From Alloprevotella sp. (GTDB lineage Bacteria > Bacteroidota > Bacteroidia > Bacteroidales > Bacteroidaceae): 64,000 nt of DNA. Below, piece after piece: positions 1 through 7,476 of this stretch; within the stretch, counting starts at the first letter, position 1; every line of letters starts with the position of its first letter. The notes below the pieces were generated by a model that had not been told where the DNA came from, did not search any database, and saw only the letters and a program-made list of their open reading frames with translations. Location: the NCBI GenBank assembly GCA_017478625.1, contig JAFVDF010000009.1:339170-403169 (forward strand), given 5' to 3'. The position numbers and the translations under genes were made by a program.

Positions 1-105
1 GGAACTGAGAAGCGTCCATGGGAACAGGGAAAGGGACAGACAGTATTAAGGAATAGAAAAACGGTATTGAGAAAGTAAAACAGTCTGTAAAGATACAATC
101 TGGTG

Positions 106-558
106 CTACATACTGACTATCTTCTCTACATCCTCGACTTTGATTTTTCCAAGCACCTGCACGAGTGTAACCTCATCGGGCTCGATAGAAAGTACGAGGA
201 GTTCGACGATGTCATCGCCCTCTGAGCGCGACAGAATAAGTACACGCTCATTTTCCTCTTGGGATGTAACTATTTTATTATAGCCTTGTTGCTCCAGTCC
301 TGCAGTCTTTTCGGAAAAGTCCGCTACGAGCGATTTGTTCTCTATCTGCAACACCGTGATAAGGTCTATATTTTCCAATACAGCCTCTACATTTTCATCG
401 TCAATATTACCACTGGCCAATCGGAGTACCTCTTTGGGCATTTGTATAAGTTCGACGCCCTCTTTGTCCTTATACTGGCTGAACAGATCGTTGACAGTCT
501 GTGAAAAACCGCTCATGCAGACGAGCCACATAGCCGTGAGAATAAATATCTTTTTCAT
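106..558 (-). CDS. DUF4252 family exported protein
   Basis: The 150-residue product begins with a signal peptide (about residues 1-19, ending near GFSQ) followed by a small acidic body with alternating predicted strands and helices. The pattern fits DUF4252, a family of short exported proteins largely confined to Bacteroidota whose function is unknown. Family members are often found next to sigma-factor genes; none is visible here. The gene is separated from the DUF2795 gene upstream by an intrinsic terminator, so it probably has its own promoter. No TAnnTTTG element is evident upstream, but a palindrome GAACGTTC lies at about 592-599 and could be a regulatory site. Family call is fairly secure; the role is not known. 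Confidence 0.75.
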   Translation of the reverse strand: MKKIFILTAMWLVCMSGFSQTVNDLFSQYKDKEGVELIQMPKEVLRLASGNIDDENVEAVLENIDLITVLQIENKSLVADFSEKTAGLEQQGYNKIVTSQEENERVLILSRSEGDDIVELLVLSIEPDEVTLVQVLGKIKVEDVEKIVSM

Positions 559-676
559 GTCTTGAAATTTTAGCGTGATAAAATGTTTTCAGAACGTTCT
601 ATCTACACAGACACGCCGAAAACTCTTTTTGTTACACTATGGGAGGTAAAATTTTTCTTCTTACAGATAAAAATAA

Positions 677-706
677 AAGTGAGACCTGCTTTTACAAGTC
701 CCACTT
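677..706 (-). terminator. intrinsic terminator after the DUF2795 gene
   Basis: Inverted repeat AAGTGGGAC / GTCTCACTT (minus-strand reading, imperfect) followed by a T-rich run TTTTATTTTTAT. It lies about 40 bases after the stop of the DUF2795 gene and separates it from the DUF4252 gene. Confidence 0.7.
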
Positions 707-743
707 ATAAACTTATTTCTTTATTACACCATCAGAATTCATC

Positions 744-965
744 TTAGTATTCGTCTTCGTTGAAGAGAAAATCTTCCTTATCTGGATAGTCTGGCCAGAT
801 ATCTTCAATGGTTTCATAGATATCTCCGTCCTCTTCGAGTTCCTGAAGGTTTTCTACTACTTCCATAGGGGCCCCTGAACGCATTGCATAATCAATCAGT
901 TCGTCTTTAGTAGCGGGCCAAGGCGCATCTTCTAAGCGAGAAGCTAATTCAAGTGTCCAATACAT
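744..965 (-). CDS. DUF2795 domain-containing small protein
   Basis: The 73-residue protein carries the short alpha-helical DUF2795 pattern: an N-terminal helix, PATKDELIDYAMRSGAP, then NLQELEEDGDIYETIEDIWPD with an acidic C-terminus. There is no signal peptide, so it is probably cytoplasmic. Proteins of this family are common single-domain proteins in Bacteroidota with no established biochemical role. It has its own promoter (TAnnTTTG at 1061-1068, minus strand), a leader of about 90 bases, and its own terminator, so it is a monocistronic unit. I am confident that it is a real gene and unsure of any function. Confidence 0.8.
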   Translation of the reverse strand: MYWTLELASRLEDAPWPATKDELIDYAMRSGAPMEVVENLQELEEDGDIYETIEDIWPDYPDKEDFLFNEDEY

Positions 966-1060
966 AGCTGTAAGTATAGAAATTTTATATAAAGTAATTG
1001 TAAAGATTTAGCACATAGGTCTTAAAGCCTAAAATGCCTCCTCCTTTAAAAAATTGCGTG

Positions 1061-1068
1061 CAAAAGTA
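1061..1068 (-). promoter_or_regulatory. Bacteroidota -7 element of the DUF2795 gene
   Basis: The minus strand reads TACTTTTG, matching TAnnTTTG. The inferred leader of about 90 bases contains an AGGAGGAGG purine run and a small AGGCTTTAAGACCT palindrome. Confidence 0.6.
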
Positions 1069-1110
1069 GAAAGATTATATAAAGAGAGAAATTTTTTCAG
1101 AATATTTTTT

Positions 1111-1668
1111 TCAGAATGAAATAAGGTAATCCTGTTTTTGCAGTATTTTATTGAAAATCAGTATGCCTAAATCATAAAGATCAAAGGTGACACGCACGGA
1201 TTTGTCCGGCTTGCAGGCGTCCCAGATAAGGCTTGCGTCGGAATGGACGTATATAGAGGTGAGGAGCACTTTGGTACGTTCATCCGTCTGGCTTAAGTCC
1301 GTCTGCAGCACAGCAGCATCAGAGGCTCCGCTTATGCAGACAAGTGCATTCTCTACGTCAGGCTTCCATTGCCTTATAGACTGCACCGGGGCTATAAAGT
1401 TTAATTGCTGGCGCAAGATAGGCGAAAAATCTTCGCTTATATATATAAAGGAGGGTTGCTGATCTATGGCCACGCGCCATAATAGCATTTCTATACGGCG
1501 CTGAAGCTGGGGCAGATGGGAGAGCATCTTCCGGTCCGCCCGAGGCAGACGTCCGTAGATGACACGTGTCACAAAATCAAAAGCAAAAGGGGAATGGATT
1601 CCATACCCCTTTCTATAAGCTATTCGTCGCAGTCGGACAAAAAAATGATGTAGGCTTTCGCGCAACAT
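1111..1668 (-). CDS. methyltransferase-like protein, core-poor short form
   Basis: This 185-residue protein has two blocks I associate with a Bacteroidota family annotated as SAM-dependent methyltransferases: GYGIHSPFAFDFVTRVIY at residues 21-38, and a C-terminal stretch RVTFDLYDLGILIFNK (about 158-173) ending in KQDYLISF. The glycine-rich SAM-binding loop expected of a class I methyltransferase is not evident and the protein is short, so it may be a reduced or inactive version. Its ATG overlaps the stop of buk by one base (TAATG), which indicates translational coupling and membership of the ptb-buk transcript. No link to butyrate metabolism is evident from its sequence. Confidence 0.55.
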   Translation of the reverse strand: MLRESLHHFFVRLRRIAYRKGYGIHSPFAFDFVTRVIYGRLPRADRKMLSHLPQLQRRIEMLLWRVAIDQQPSFIYISEDFSPILRQQLNFIAPVQSIRQWKPDVENALVCISGASDAAVLQTDLSQTDERTKVLLTSIYVHSDASLIWDACKPDKSVRVTFDLYDLGILIFNKILQKQDYLISF

Positions 1669-2729
1669 TACTTATACTCCTTAGCCGTAAGTTCGCCGCG
1701 CAGGACAAGCAGACCGTTTTCTGCCAATGCTTGCATTTCGTCCTGACCGGGATAAACTTGTACTGGAGCGAGCCAACTGATGTATTTCTTGATATGCTCT
1801 ACAATATAAGGCGAGTGCATAAGGCCACCCGTAAGCAGAATAGCGTCGGGAGCGCCTTGCAACAGGGCAGCCTCGGCTACAATACTCTTACTGATTTGCA
1901 TAAACATTCCTTCAGTCACTTCGCGGGCTTTCTCGTCGCCTTCCTCTATGCGACGCACCACTTCGCGCATATCATTCGTGCCCAGATGAGCCGTAAGTCC
2001 TGCCCGGCCAGAGATACGCTTCAGGAGTTCGTCTTGCTGGAACTTACCCGAATAGCAAAGACGAATAAGGTCGCCTGCTGGAAGCGTGCCTGCGCGTTCT
2101 GGCGAATAAGGGCCGAATCCGTCGAGCGCATTGTTGCAGTCTATGGCATAACCCTTCCGATGTAATGCTACGGAAATGCCTCCTCCGAGATGACAAACTA
2201 TGAGGTTCATATCCTCATAACGCTTGCCTTGCTCGCGGGCATAACGGCGTGCAATGGCGCGCTGGTTGAGTGCGTGCCATATAGGGTGATGCGGAAGCAG
2301 CGGAGAGCCTGTATAATGAATTTCAGGGAGCATTTCATCTACATTACCCGAGTCTGCGGTAAAAGCCTCACAGCCTACTTTATCTGCAAGCATCTTTGCG
2401 AGGACGCAACCGAGATTGCAGGGATGTGTATAGATAGACAAGGGCACGTCAGCCACCATTCTTTCATTTACCTTATACACTCCGCCCTCCATAGGCTTCA
2501 TCAAACCGCCACGACCCATGACGAGATCAAACTGCATAGTCTGCTCGTGGGATTTAAGGGAGTCGATGATTGCTTCGTAGTGGAATTTATAGCGGTCCTC
2601 AAAGGTTTTTTGTTTATCGAAAGCACTTGGTTCGTGATGGATATCGTCATAGAAAGCCACTTCCTCATCGTGGAAAATAGCTATCTTAGTGGATGTAGAA
2701 CCAGGATTAATAACAAGGATGCGTTTCAT
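1668..2729 (-). CDS. buk: butyrate kinase
   Basis: The 353-residue protein has the acetokinase-family phosphate-binding signature NPGSTSTK at residues 8-15 and the HLGGGIS motif at 180-186. Its length is that of butyrate or branched-chain-fatty-acid kinases rather than acetate kinase (about 400). It interconverts butyryl phosphate and ADP with butyrate and ATP in the cytoplasm, giving substrate-level ATP. It follows ptb by 25 bases on the same strand, and the two encode consecutive reactions. No crotonase or butyryl-CoA dehydrogenase genes are nearby, so the physiological acyl group could be butyrate or a branched short-chain acid from amino-acid degradation. Confidence 0.93.
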   Translation of the reverse strand: MKRILVINPGSTSTKIAIFHDEEVAFYDDIHHEPSAFDKQKTFEDRYKFHYEAIIDSLKSHEQTMQFDLVMGRGGLMKPMEGGVYKVNERMVADVPLSIYTHPCNLGCVLAKMLADKVGCEAFTADSGNVDEMLPEIHYTGSPLLPHHPIWHALNQRAIARRYAREQGKRYEDMNLIVCHLGGGISVALHRKGYAIDCNNALDGFGPYSPERAGTLPAGDLIRLCYSGKFQQDELLKRISGRAGLTAHLGTNDMREVVRRIEEGDEKAREVTEGMFMQISKSIVAEAALLQGAPDAILLTGGLMHSPYIVEHIKKYISWLAPVQVYPGQDEMQALAENGLLVLRGELTAKEYK

Positions 2730-2754
2730 AGTTGAGTGGATAGATTAGATAAGT

Positions 2755-3612
2755 TCAACAGCGAGCACTAAGAGCCTGTGCAATAAGTGCAAGACTTAAG
2801 TATTTGGTTTCAGCAGAATCTGCACGCGAAGTAAGGGCTACCGGAGCTAATGTACCTTCCAACATGCAGGCCATACGGGTCTGGGGAGCCAACAGCGTAA
2901 GGGTCTTATAGAATACGTTACCTGCTTCGATGTCAGGGAATAATATCACATCGGAACGGCCCTGCAGAGGCGAGTCAATATGTTTCTCGCGCAAGGCGGC
3001 CAGATTAAGTGATGTCTTCAAATCTAACGGACCGTCAACGATGCAAGGCCCGAATTTTCCATCGCGAGCCATCTCTTTAAGAACCTGATAATCCTCTGTA
3101 AACGGAAAAATCTTAGGATTGGCGTGTTCAGTACAGTGTACGAGCGAAACACGGGGCTCTTTAATGCCAAAAGCATGGCACAGGCGCACGGCATATTCTA
3201 ATTGTGCTGTACGTTGTACCAGCGTGGGATAAGGTATAACTGCAGCGTCTGTAAAGAATAACAAACGACGCAAACGCTTTATTTCAGCGCAAGCAAAGTG
3301 GGTCAATACATTTCCTTTGGGTAAGATACCCGTCTCCTTGTTAAGGCAAGCACGGAGAAGAATATCAGTATTTATCAACCCCTTAAGAATAGCATCTGCT
3401 TTTCCCTCACGTACCCACGCAACAGCCTGTGCGGCAGCGTCGGCCAATACTTTTTCTGTTGTATAAAGAGGAGTTATCCAACCTTCGGAGGCTGCTTTTT
3501 CACAAGCCTCGCGAGTAGCCTCATCGTCGGCACATACAACCGCTACACGACACGGCTTTTCCAACTGCCGCACACTGTCAAGCAGATGGTCAAAATTATT
3601 AATAACTGACAT
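2755..3612 (-). CDS. ptb: phosphate butyryltransferase
   Basis: The 285-residue protein fits the phosphate acetyl/butyryltransferase family: DAILKGLINTDILLRA, SLVHCTEHANPKIFP and a C-terminal SRADSAETKYLSLALIAQ block. It exchanges CoA for phosphate on a short acyl-CoA, producing the acyl phosphate used by buk. It is the first gene of the ptb-buk transcript: a TAnnTTTG element on the minus strand lies about 47 bases before its ATG. The family also contains phosphate acetyltransferases, but the pairing with a butyrate kinase favours butyryl or branched acyl substrates. Confidence 0.9.
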   Translation of the reverse strand: MSVINNFDHLLDSVRQLEKPCRVAVVCADDEATREACEKAASEGWITPLYTTEKVLADAAAQAVAWVREGKADAILKGLINTDILLRACLNKETGILPKGNVLTHFACAEIKRLRRLLFFTDAAVIPYPTLVQRTAQLEYAVRLCHAFGIKEPRVSLVHCTEHANPKIFPFTEDYQVLKEMARDGKFGPCIVDGPLDLKTSLNLAALREKHIDSPLQGRSDVILFPDIEAGNVFYKTLTLLAPQTRMACMLEGTLAPVALTSRADSAETKYLSLALIAQALSARC

Positions 3613-3658
3613 ACGTCGGTTTTATAGAAAATTAGGTATAAGTGAACAATTAGACAGG

Positions 3659-3666
3659 CAAATTTA
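3659..3666 (-). promoter_or_regulatory. promoter -7 element of ptb-buk
   Basis: The minus strand reads TAAATTTG (TAnnTTTG). Its position implies a leader of about 40 bases before the ptb ATG at 3612. Confidence 0.6.
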
Positions 3667-3774
3667 ACTAAACACCCGTATCTTCAAAAAAGTTTTCTTT
3701 TTTATTTCATAAAAACATATCTATTTTCGGCGAAAAGAACAAATTATACTCTTTTTTGACACTATAATTCAATT

Positions 3775-4677
3775 ATGGAGTCGCATCTCTTAAAATCCTT
3801 TGAGCAATATCTGATACTGGAACGCAACGTAAGTTCAAATACGCGCGAAGCATATATCAGCGATGTGGCCAAACTTCTTTCATTTTTAGAAGATGAAGGT
3901 ATAGCAGCCGATAAGGTTACGCTTACAGAACTCCATACTTTCAGTGCCTCACTCTATGATTTAGGAATTTCATCCCGTTCTATAAAAAGAATACTGTCGG
4001 GTGTGCGCGCATTTTATAAATATATGTGTCTGGAAGATTATATAAAACAAGATCCTACAGAACTTCTTGAATCGCCAAAGATAGGCCGACGCTTACCAGA
4101 GGTACTTACCGTAGAAGAAGTCAATAAGATAGAAGAAGTCATAGATGTAAGCAAACCGGAAGGCCAGCGTGATCGCGCAGCCATAGAACTTCTCTACTCA
4201 TGTGGACTACGTGTGAGCGAACTCTGTAATCTAAAACTTTCCGACCTCTTTCTGGACGAAGCGTTTCTGCGAGTTATAGGCAAAGGCAATAAGCAAAGAC
4301 TTGTACCCATCTCGCAATCGGCACTGAAAGAACTGTACCTGTGGTTTCACTGGCGTAACCTAATTACACCTAAGCCTGGGGAAGAAGATTATGTATTCCT
4401 CACACACCAGCGCAAAAAGCGCCTGTCGCGCATTACCTACTTTTATAATATACGTCTCTACGCTGAACAGGCTGGCATCACCAAGAAAATTTCTCCACAC
4501 ACCTTCCGACATACTTTTGCTACCCACTTATTGGAAGGTGGGGCCAACCTTCGGGCCATACAGACTATGCTAGGCCACGAAAATATAAGTACAACACAAG
4601 TCTATACGCATATAGACCAGCATTTCCTGCGCCAGCAGATTGAAACCTTTTTCCCACGCAACCGGAAGACGGACTAA
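3775..4677 (+). CDS. xerD: site-specific tyrosine recombinase XerD
   Basis: The 300-residue length is typical of XerC/XerD. An N-terminal SAM-like core-binding domain (about 5-90) precedes the catalytic domain (about 110-290) with the full set of residues: R146 (GLRVSEL), K170 (GKGNKQRL), H242 and R245 (HTFRHTF), H268 (LGHENIS) and nucleophile Y277 (VYTHID). With a XerC partner it resolves chromosome dimers at dif near the terminus. It is the first plus-strand gene after the minus-strand block, and the AT-rich region with DnaA-box-like sites follows immediately. XerC cannot be excluded from sequence alone, but the overall pattern favours XerD; no phage or integron context is present. Confidence 0.9.
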   Translation: MESHLLKSFEQYLILERNVSSNTREAYISDVAKLLSFLEDEGIAADKVTLTELHTFSASLYDLGISSRSIKRILSGVRAFYKYMCLEDYIKQDPTELLESPKIGRRLPEVLTVEEVNKIEEVIDVSKPEGQRDRAAIELLYSCGLRVSELCNLKLSDLFLDEAFLRVIGKGNKQRLVPISQSALKELYLWFHWRNLITPKPGEEDYVFLTHQRKKRLSRITYFYNIRLYAEQAGITKKISPHTFRHTFATHLLEGGANLRAIQTMLGHENISTTQVYTHIDQHFLRQQIETFFPRNRKTD

Positions 4678-5154
4678 CTTCTCAAAAGATTATTTCCACT
4701 TTTCCACACCCTTAAATACACCTCTTATTTTCTATTTTTAATAAGAATTTAATAAAGAGAAAAGAAAAATGTGATGGTGATATTATGTGGTGGAAACTGT
4801 GCATAAAATGATAGCCTTATGGAAGGGTAAAAAGGCATTCACTTTTTCCTTCTTTTTATCCACTTATCAATTTACATTACCTGATACGGTTAAAAATTGC
4901 ATTATCAAATTTTTATACTCCTCTATAAAGGATTTATCCACATCTTGTGGAAAAGAAAAATTGCATAATGGAACTTAAAAATACGAGTGTTTATTTTTGT
5001 GGAAAAAGGGGATGATAAGTTGAGAAAAAAGTGGAATGAATGTGGAAAAATATTCCTTGTACAACTGAAATAGGGATAAAAAGTTATTCAATGGTTTATC
5101 CACTTTATTTTCCACTATTTTTCCACTGCACCATTATGCAATATTTTTCTACCT
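4678..5154. other. AT-rich cluster of DnaA-box-like sites, candidate oriC
   Basis: This gene-free stretch is strongly AT-rich and contains one perfect DnaA box, TTATCCACA, at 4934-4942. It also has at least six one-mismatch boxes: TTTTCCACA 4700-4708, TTATCCACT 4856-4864, TGTGGAAAA 4946-4954, 4998-5006 and 5041-5049, and TTATCCACT 5096-5104. Weaker TTTTCCACT sites occur at 5108-5116 and 5119-5127. Genes diverge from the area: minus strand to the left (106-3612), plus strand to the right (to 15449). Together this is what a bidirectional replication origin looks like. dnaA is not adjacent. Two pieces match the repeat array at 20616: TTATGGAAGGGTAAAA (4817-4832) and AAATTGCATAAT (4958-4969). Confidence 0.6.
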
Positions 5155-5157
5155 TTG
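5150..5157 (+). promoter_or_regulatory. promoter -7 element of the trmH-family gene
   Basis: TACCTTTG matches TAnnTTTG. The ATG at 5167 lies only ten bases downstream, so the transcript should start at or just before the initiation codon. Confidence 0.65.
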
Positions 5158-5166
5158 CATTATTGT

Positions 5167-5730
5167 ATGAAAGAAAAGTCCCACAAACTGCTTGCTGAGG
5201 AGATGCAGCGCATTTCTGTAAGCGATTTTAAAAATGCAGAAAAGTTACCGCTCTGTCTGATAGTGGATTCTGTGCGTAGTCTGCATAATGTGGGTAGTTT
5301 TCTGCGTACTGCAGATGCGTTTAGACTTGAAAAAGTGTGGCTCTGCGGTATTACGGGTACACCGCCTAATGCAGAAATTCACAAGACGGCTCTGGGCGCT
5401 GAAGAGAGTGTGTGCTGGGAATACGTGGCAAATACCTCTGAACTGATAGAACGCCTCAGTCGCGAAGGCTGGCAGATTTGTGCCATAGAACAAGTATCCG
5501 GCAGCCATTCACTACAAGATTTTCCGTTTGATACCCAAGCCCGTTATGCACTTATAGTAGGCAATGAAGTGATGGGAGTGAGCCAGGAAGCCGTAGATGC
5601 TTCGGATTGTTGTATAGAAATACCACAATTTGGTACAAAACATTCGCTCAATGTCAGCGTAACGGCCGGCATACTTATTTGGGAGTTCGCCCGACGTTTT
5701 GAATATGGGCGTCGTTTCACCACTCCTTAG
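5167..5730 (+). CDS. TrmH/SpoU-family RNA 2'-O-methyltransferase
   Basis: The SPOUT-fold motifs are present: DSVRSLHNVGSFLRTADAF near the N-terminus (motif 1 with its catalytic Arg), LIVGNEVMGVSQE (motif 2) and IEIPQFGTKHSLNVSVTAGI (motif 3). The product of 187 residues is about the size of a minimal TrmH-like enzyme without an N-terminal substrate domain. It should methylate a ribose 2'-OH in tRNA or rRNA using SAM; the target cannot be told from sequence. I chose the ATG at 5167 over an in-frame TTG at 5155 because that TTG lies inside the promoter -7 element. The gene sits directly beside the putative origin. Confidence 0.85.
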   Translation: MKEKSHKLLAEEMQRISVSDFKNAEKLPLCLIVDSVRSLHNVGSFLRTADAFRLEKVWLCGITGTPPNAEIHKTALGAEESVCWEYVANTSELIERLSREGWQICAIEQVSGSHSLQDFPFDTQARYALIVGNEVMGVSQEAVDASDCCIEIPQFGTKHSLNVSVTAGILIWEFARRFEYGRRFTTP

Positions 5731-5759
5731 AATAGACAGTTACAAAAATACTTTTTGAT

Positions 5760-7015
5760 ATGAAACACTCTAATATTATCATTTTCCTGCTTGCTGTGAT
5801 CTTAGGAGGTACTTCAACCTCTGTATGGGCTCAGGATTTTAGTAAGTCCGATAAAGTTTTCGAATGGTTCCAGGCAGATGAGGCTGACAGTATTTATGCA
5901 CTTTTTTCGGCTCCTGTAAAGGCACAGTTACAAGTGGCTCAATTAAAAGGAATGTATAATATGCTGACGCTGCAAGCCGGTACGCTTCAATCTGCAGATT
6001 CTTGGACCGAACAGGAAGTGCAGGGATTGAAAGTACACGACCGTGTATTACGCTTCAGCAATACTCCGCTAACACTGCGACTGGCTTATCTGCCTACAGG
6101 CGAACTGGCAGGGCTGTTTTTTCTACCTGTAGAGGAACCTGCAACTTCTGCTAACGAACCGGAAGATACGACCACTGAGAATTTTACCTTAGTTAATGAT
6201 CAATTTCAATTGCCTGCCACCTTTCAGCGCCCTTTTGTAAAAAAAAACGCTATGGTGCGGTTTTACTCTTAGCAGGTAGCGGGCCACAGGATAAGGATGA
6301 AACCCTTGGTCCTAATCATCTGTTGAAAGATTTAGCCGATTCGCTGGCTACACTTGGTTATGCCACGCTTCGTTATGATAAGCGCGGTAAAGTTTATGGT
6401 GCTCGAACCGCAGAACTTTCCAAAGAAACAACTTATCAGACTGAAGTAGTGGACGACGCACTCTGTGCGCTACGCTGGTTGTATAATCAGCCCGAGGTAG
6501 ATACTACGCGCATCTTCGTGCTAGGGCATAGTCTTTCGGCAAGTCTTTTACCCTTAATAGTTTCTCAATCATCCGTTCCTTTGGCGGGATATATTGCCTT
6601 GGCCGCCCCGAGCCAGAAATTACAGAAGACCTTGCGGCGACAACTACGTTACTTACAGCAATGCGGACAACTCACGGTCGCGCAGAAAAAACAGACAGAG
6701 CAACAGCTGATCAGCAGTGTCCCATCGGAATATTGGAAGTTTGACCAGGCCTATAACCCTGTGAAGATGCACAGAAATCTAAGTTTACCCATGCTTTATA
6801 TACAGGGTTCTGCCGACTATCAAGTGCTTCCGGCCGACTTAGAGGCTTACAGGAAGAAACCCGCCCCTCATGCCCGCTATAAGATACTTCCTGCTGTCAA
6901 TCATCTTATGGGTACTAATCAGCAGGGTACGCTTGCCGTTCCAGGCGATTATATTCAACGTCAGATTATATCTCCGCTTGTTTTGGAGGAAATTCGCTTA
7001 TTTTTGCAACCATAA
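5760..7015 (+). pseudogene. exported alpha/beta hydrolase with a frameshift in an A9 run
   Basis: The 5' part (5760-6272) encodes a signal peptide (MKHSNIIIFLLAVILGG...VWAQ) and a DUF3887-like N-terminal domain. The 3' part encodes the hydrolase: AGSGPQDKDET, the nucleophile elbow GHSLSAS, an acid-containing strand (QGSADYQV) and a late NHLMG histidine. The reading frame changes at a run of nine A residues (6239-6247): in frame 0 translation stops at about 6272, while the -1 frame immediately continues as RYGAVLLLAGSGPQD, the expected family sequence. A tenth A would restore one open frame. The site also reads A_AAA_AAC, a classical -1 slippery heptamer. It may be a recent inactivating deletion, a sequencing error, or recoding/transcriptional slippage. 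Function would be an exported esterase or acylaminoacyl-peptidase-like hydrolase. Confidence 0.8.
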
Positions 7016-7024
7016 TATATTATT

Positions 7025-7456
7025 ATGCAAGTCAAGATAATCAACAGATCACACCATCCGGTGCCCCGCTATGAGACTCCTCTTAGCGCAGGGATGGATT
7101 TAAGAGCCAATATAGATACTCCCATCGTGCTGCGCCCATTAGAAAGGAAACTGATACCTACGGGTATTTTCATAGCCCTGCCTGAAGGCTACGAAGCGCA
7201 AGTTCGCCCACGCTCAGGGCTGGCTTTGAAAAAAGGTATCACCGTTCTAAATTCGCCAGGCACTATTGATGCCGACTATCGCGGGGAAGTAGGTGTCATA
7301 TTAGTCAATCTGTCGCAAGAAGACTTCCTTATCTCCGACGGTGACCGCATAGCCCAGATGGTCATAAGCCGGTTCGAGCAGGCTGAATGGGTATGCGTTG
7401 AGACGCTGGATGAGACCGAGCGAGGCACAGGTGGCTTCGGTCATAGTGGCGTATAA
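7025..7456 (+). CDS. dut: deoxyuridine triphosphatase (dUTPase)
   Basis: All five motifs of trimeric dUTPases appear in order in 143 residues: [42 protein letters not shown] and the glycine-rich C-terminal arm [10 protein letters not shown]. The enzyme hydrolyses dUTP to dUMP and pyrophosphate, keeping uracil out of DNA and supplying dUMP for thymidylate synthesis. It heads a tightly spaced series with a TPR lipoprotein, a DUF4292 lipoprotein and an EnvC-like protein. The start ATG is only nine bases after the hydrolase stop. Confidence 0.95.
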   Translation: MQVKIINRSHHPVPRYETPLSAGMDLRANIDTPIVLRPLERKLIPTGIFIALPEGYEAQVRPRSGLALKKGITVLNSPGTIDADYRGEVGVILVNLSQEDFLISDGDRIAQMVISRFEQAEWVCVETLDETERGTGGFGHSGV

Positions 7457-7476
7457 GTCTGCAGTATGTCCGGTCG

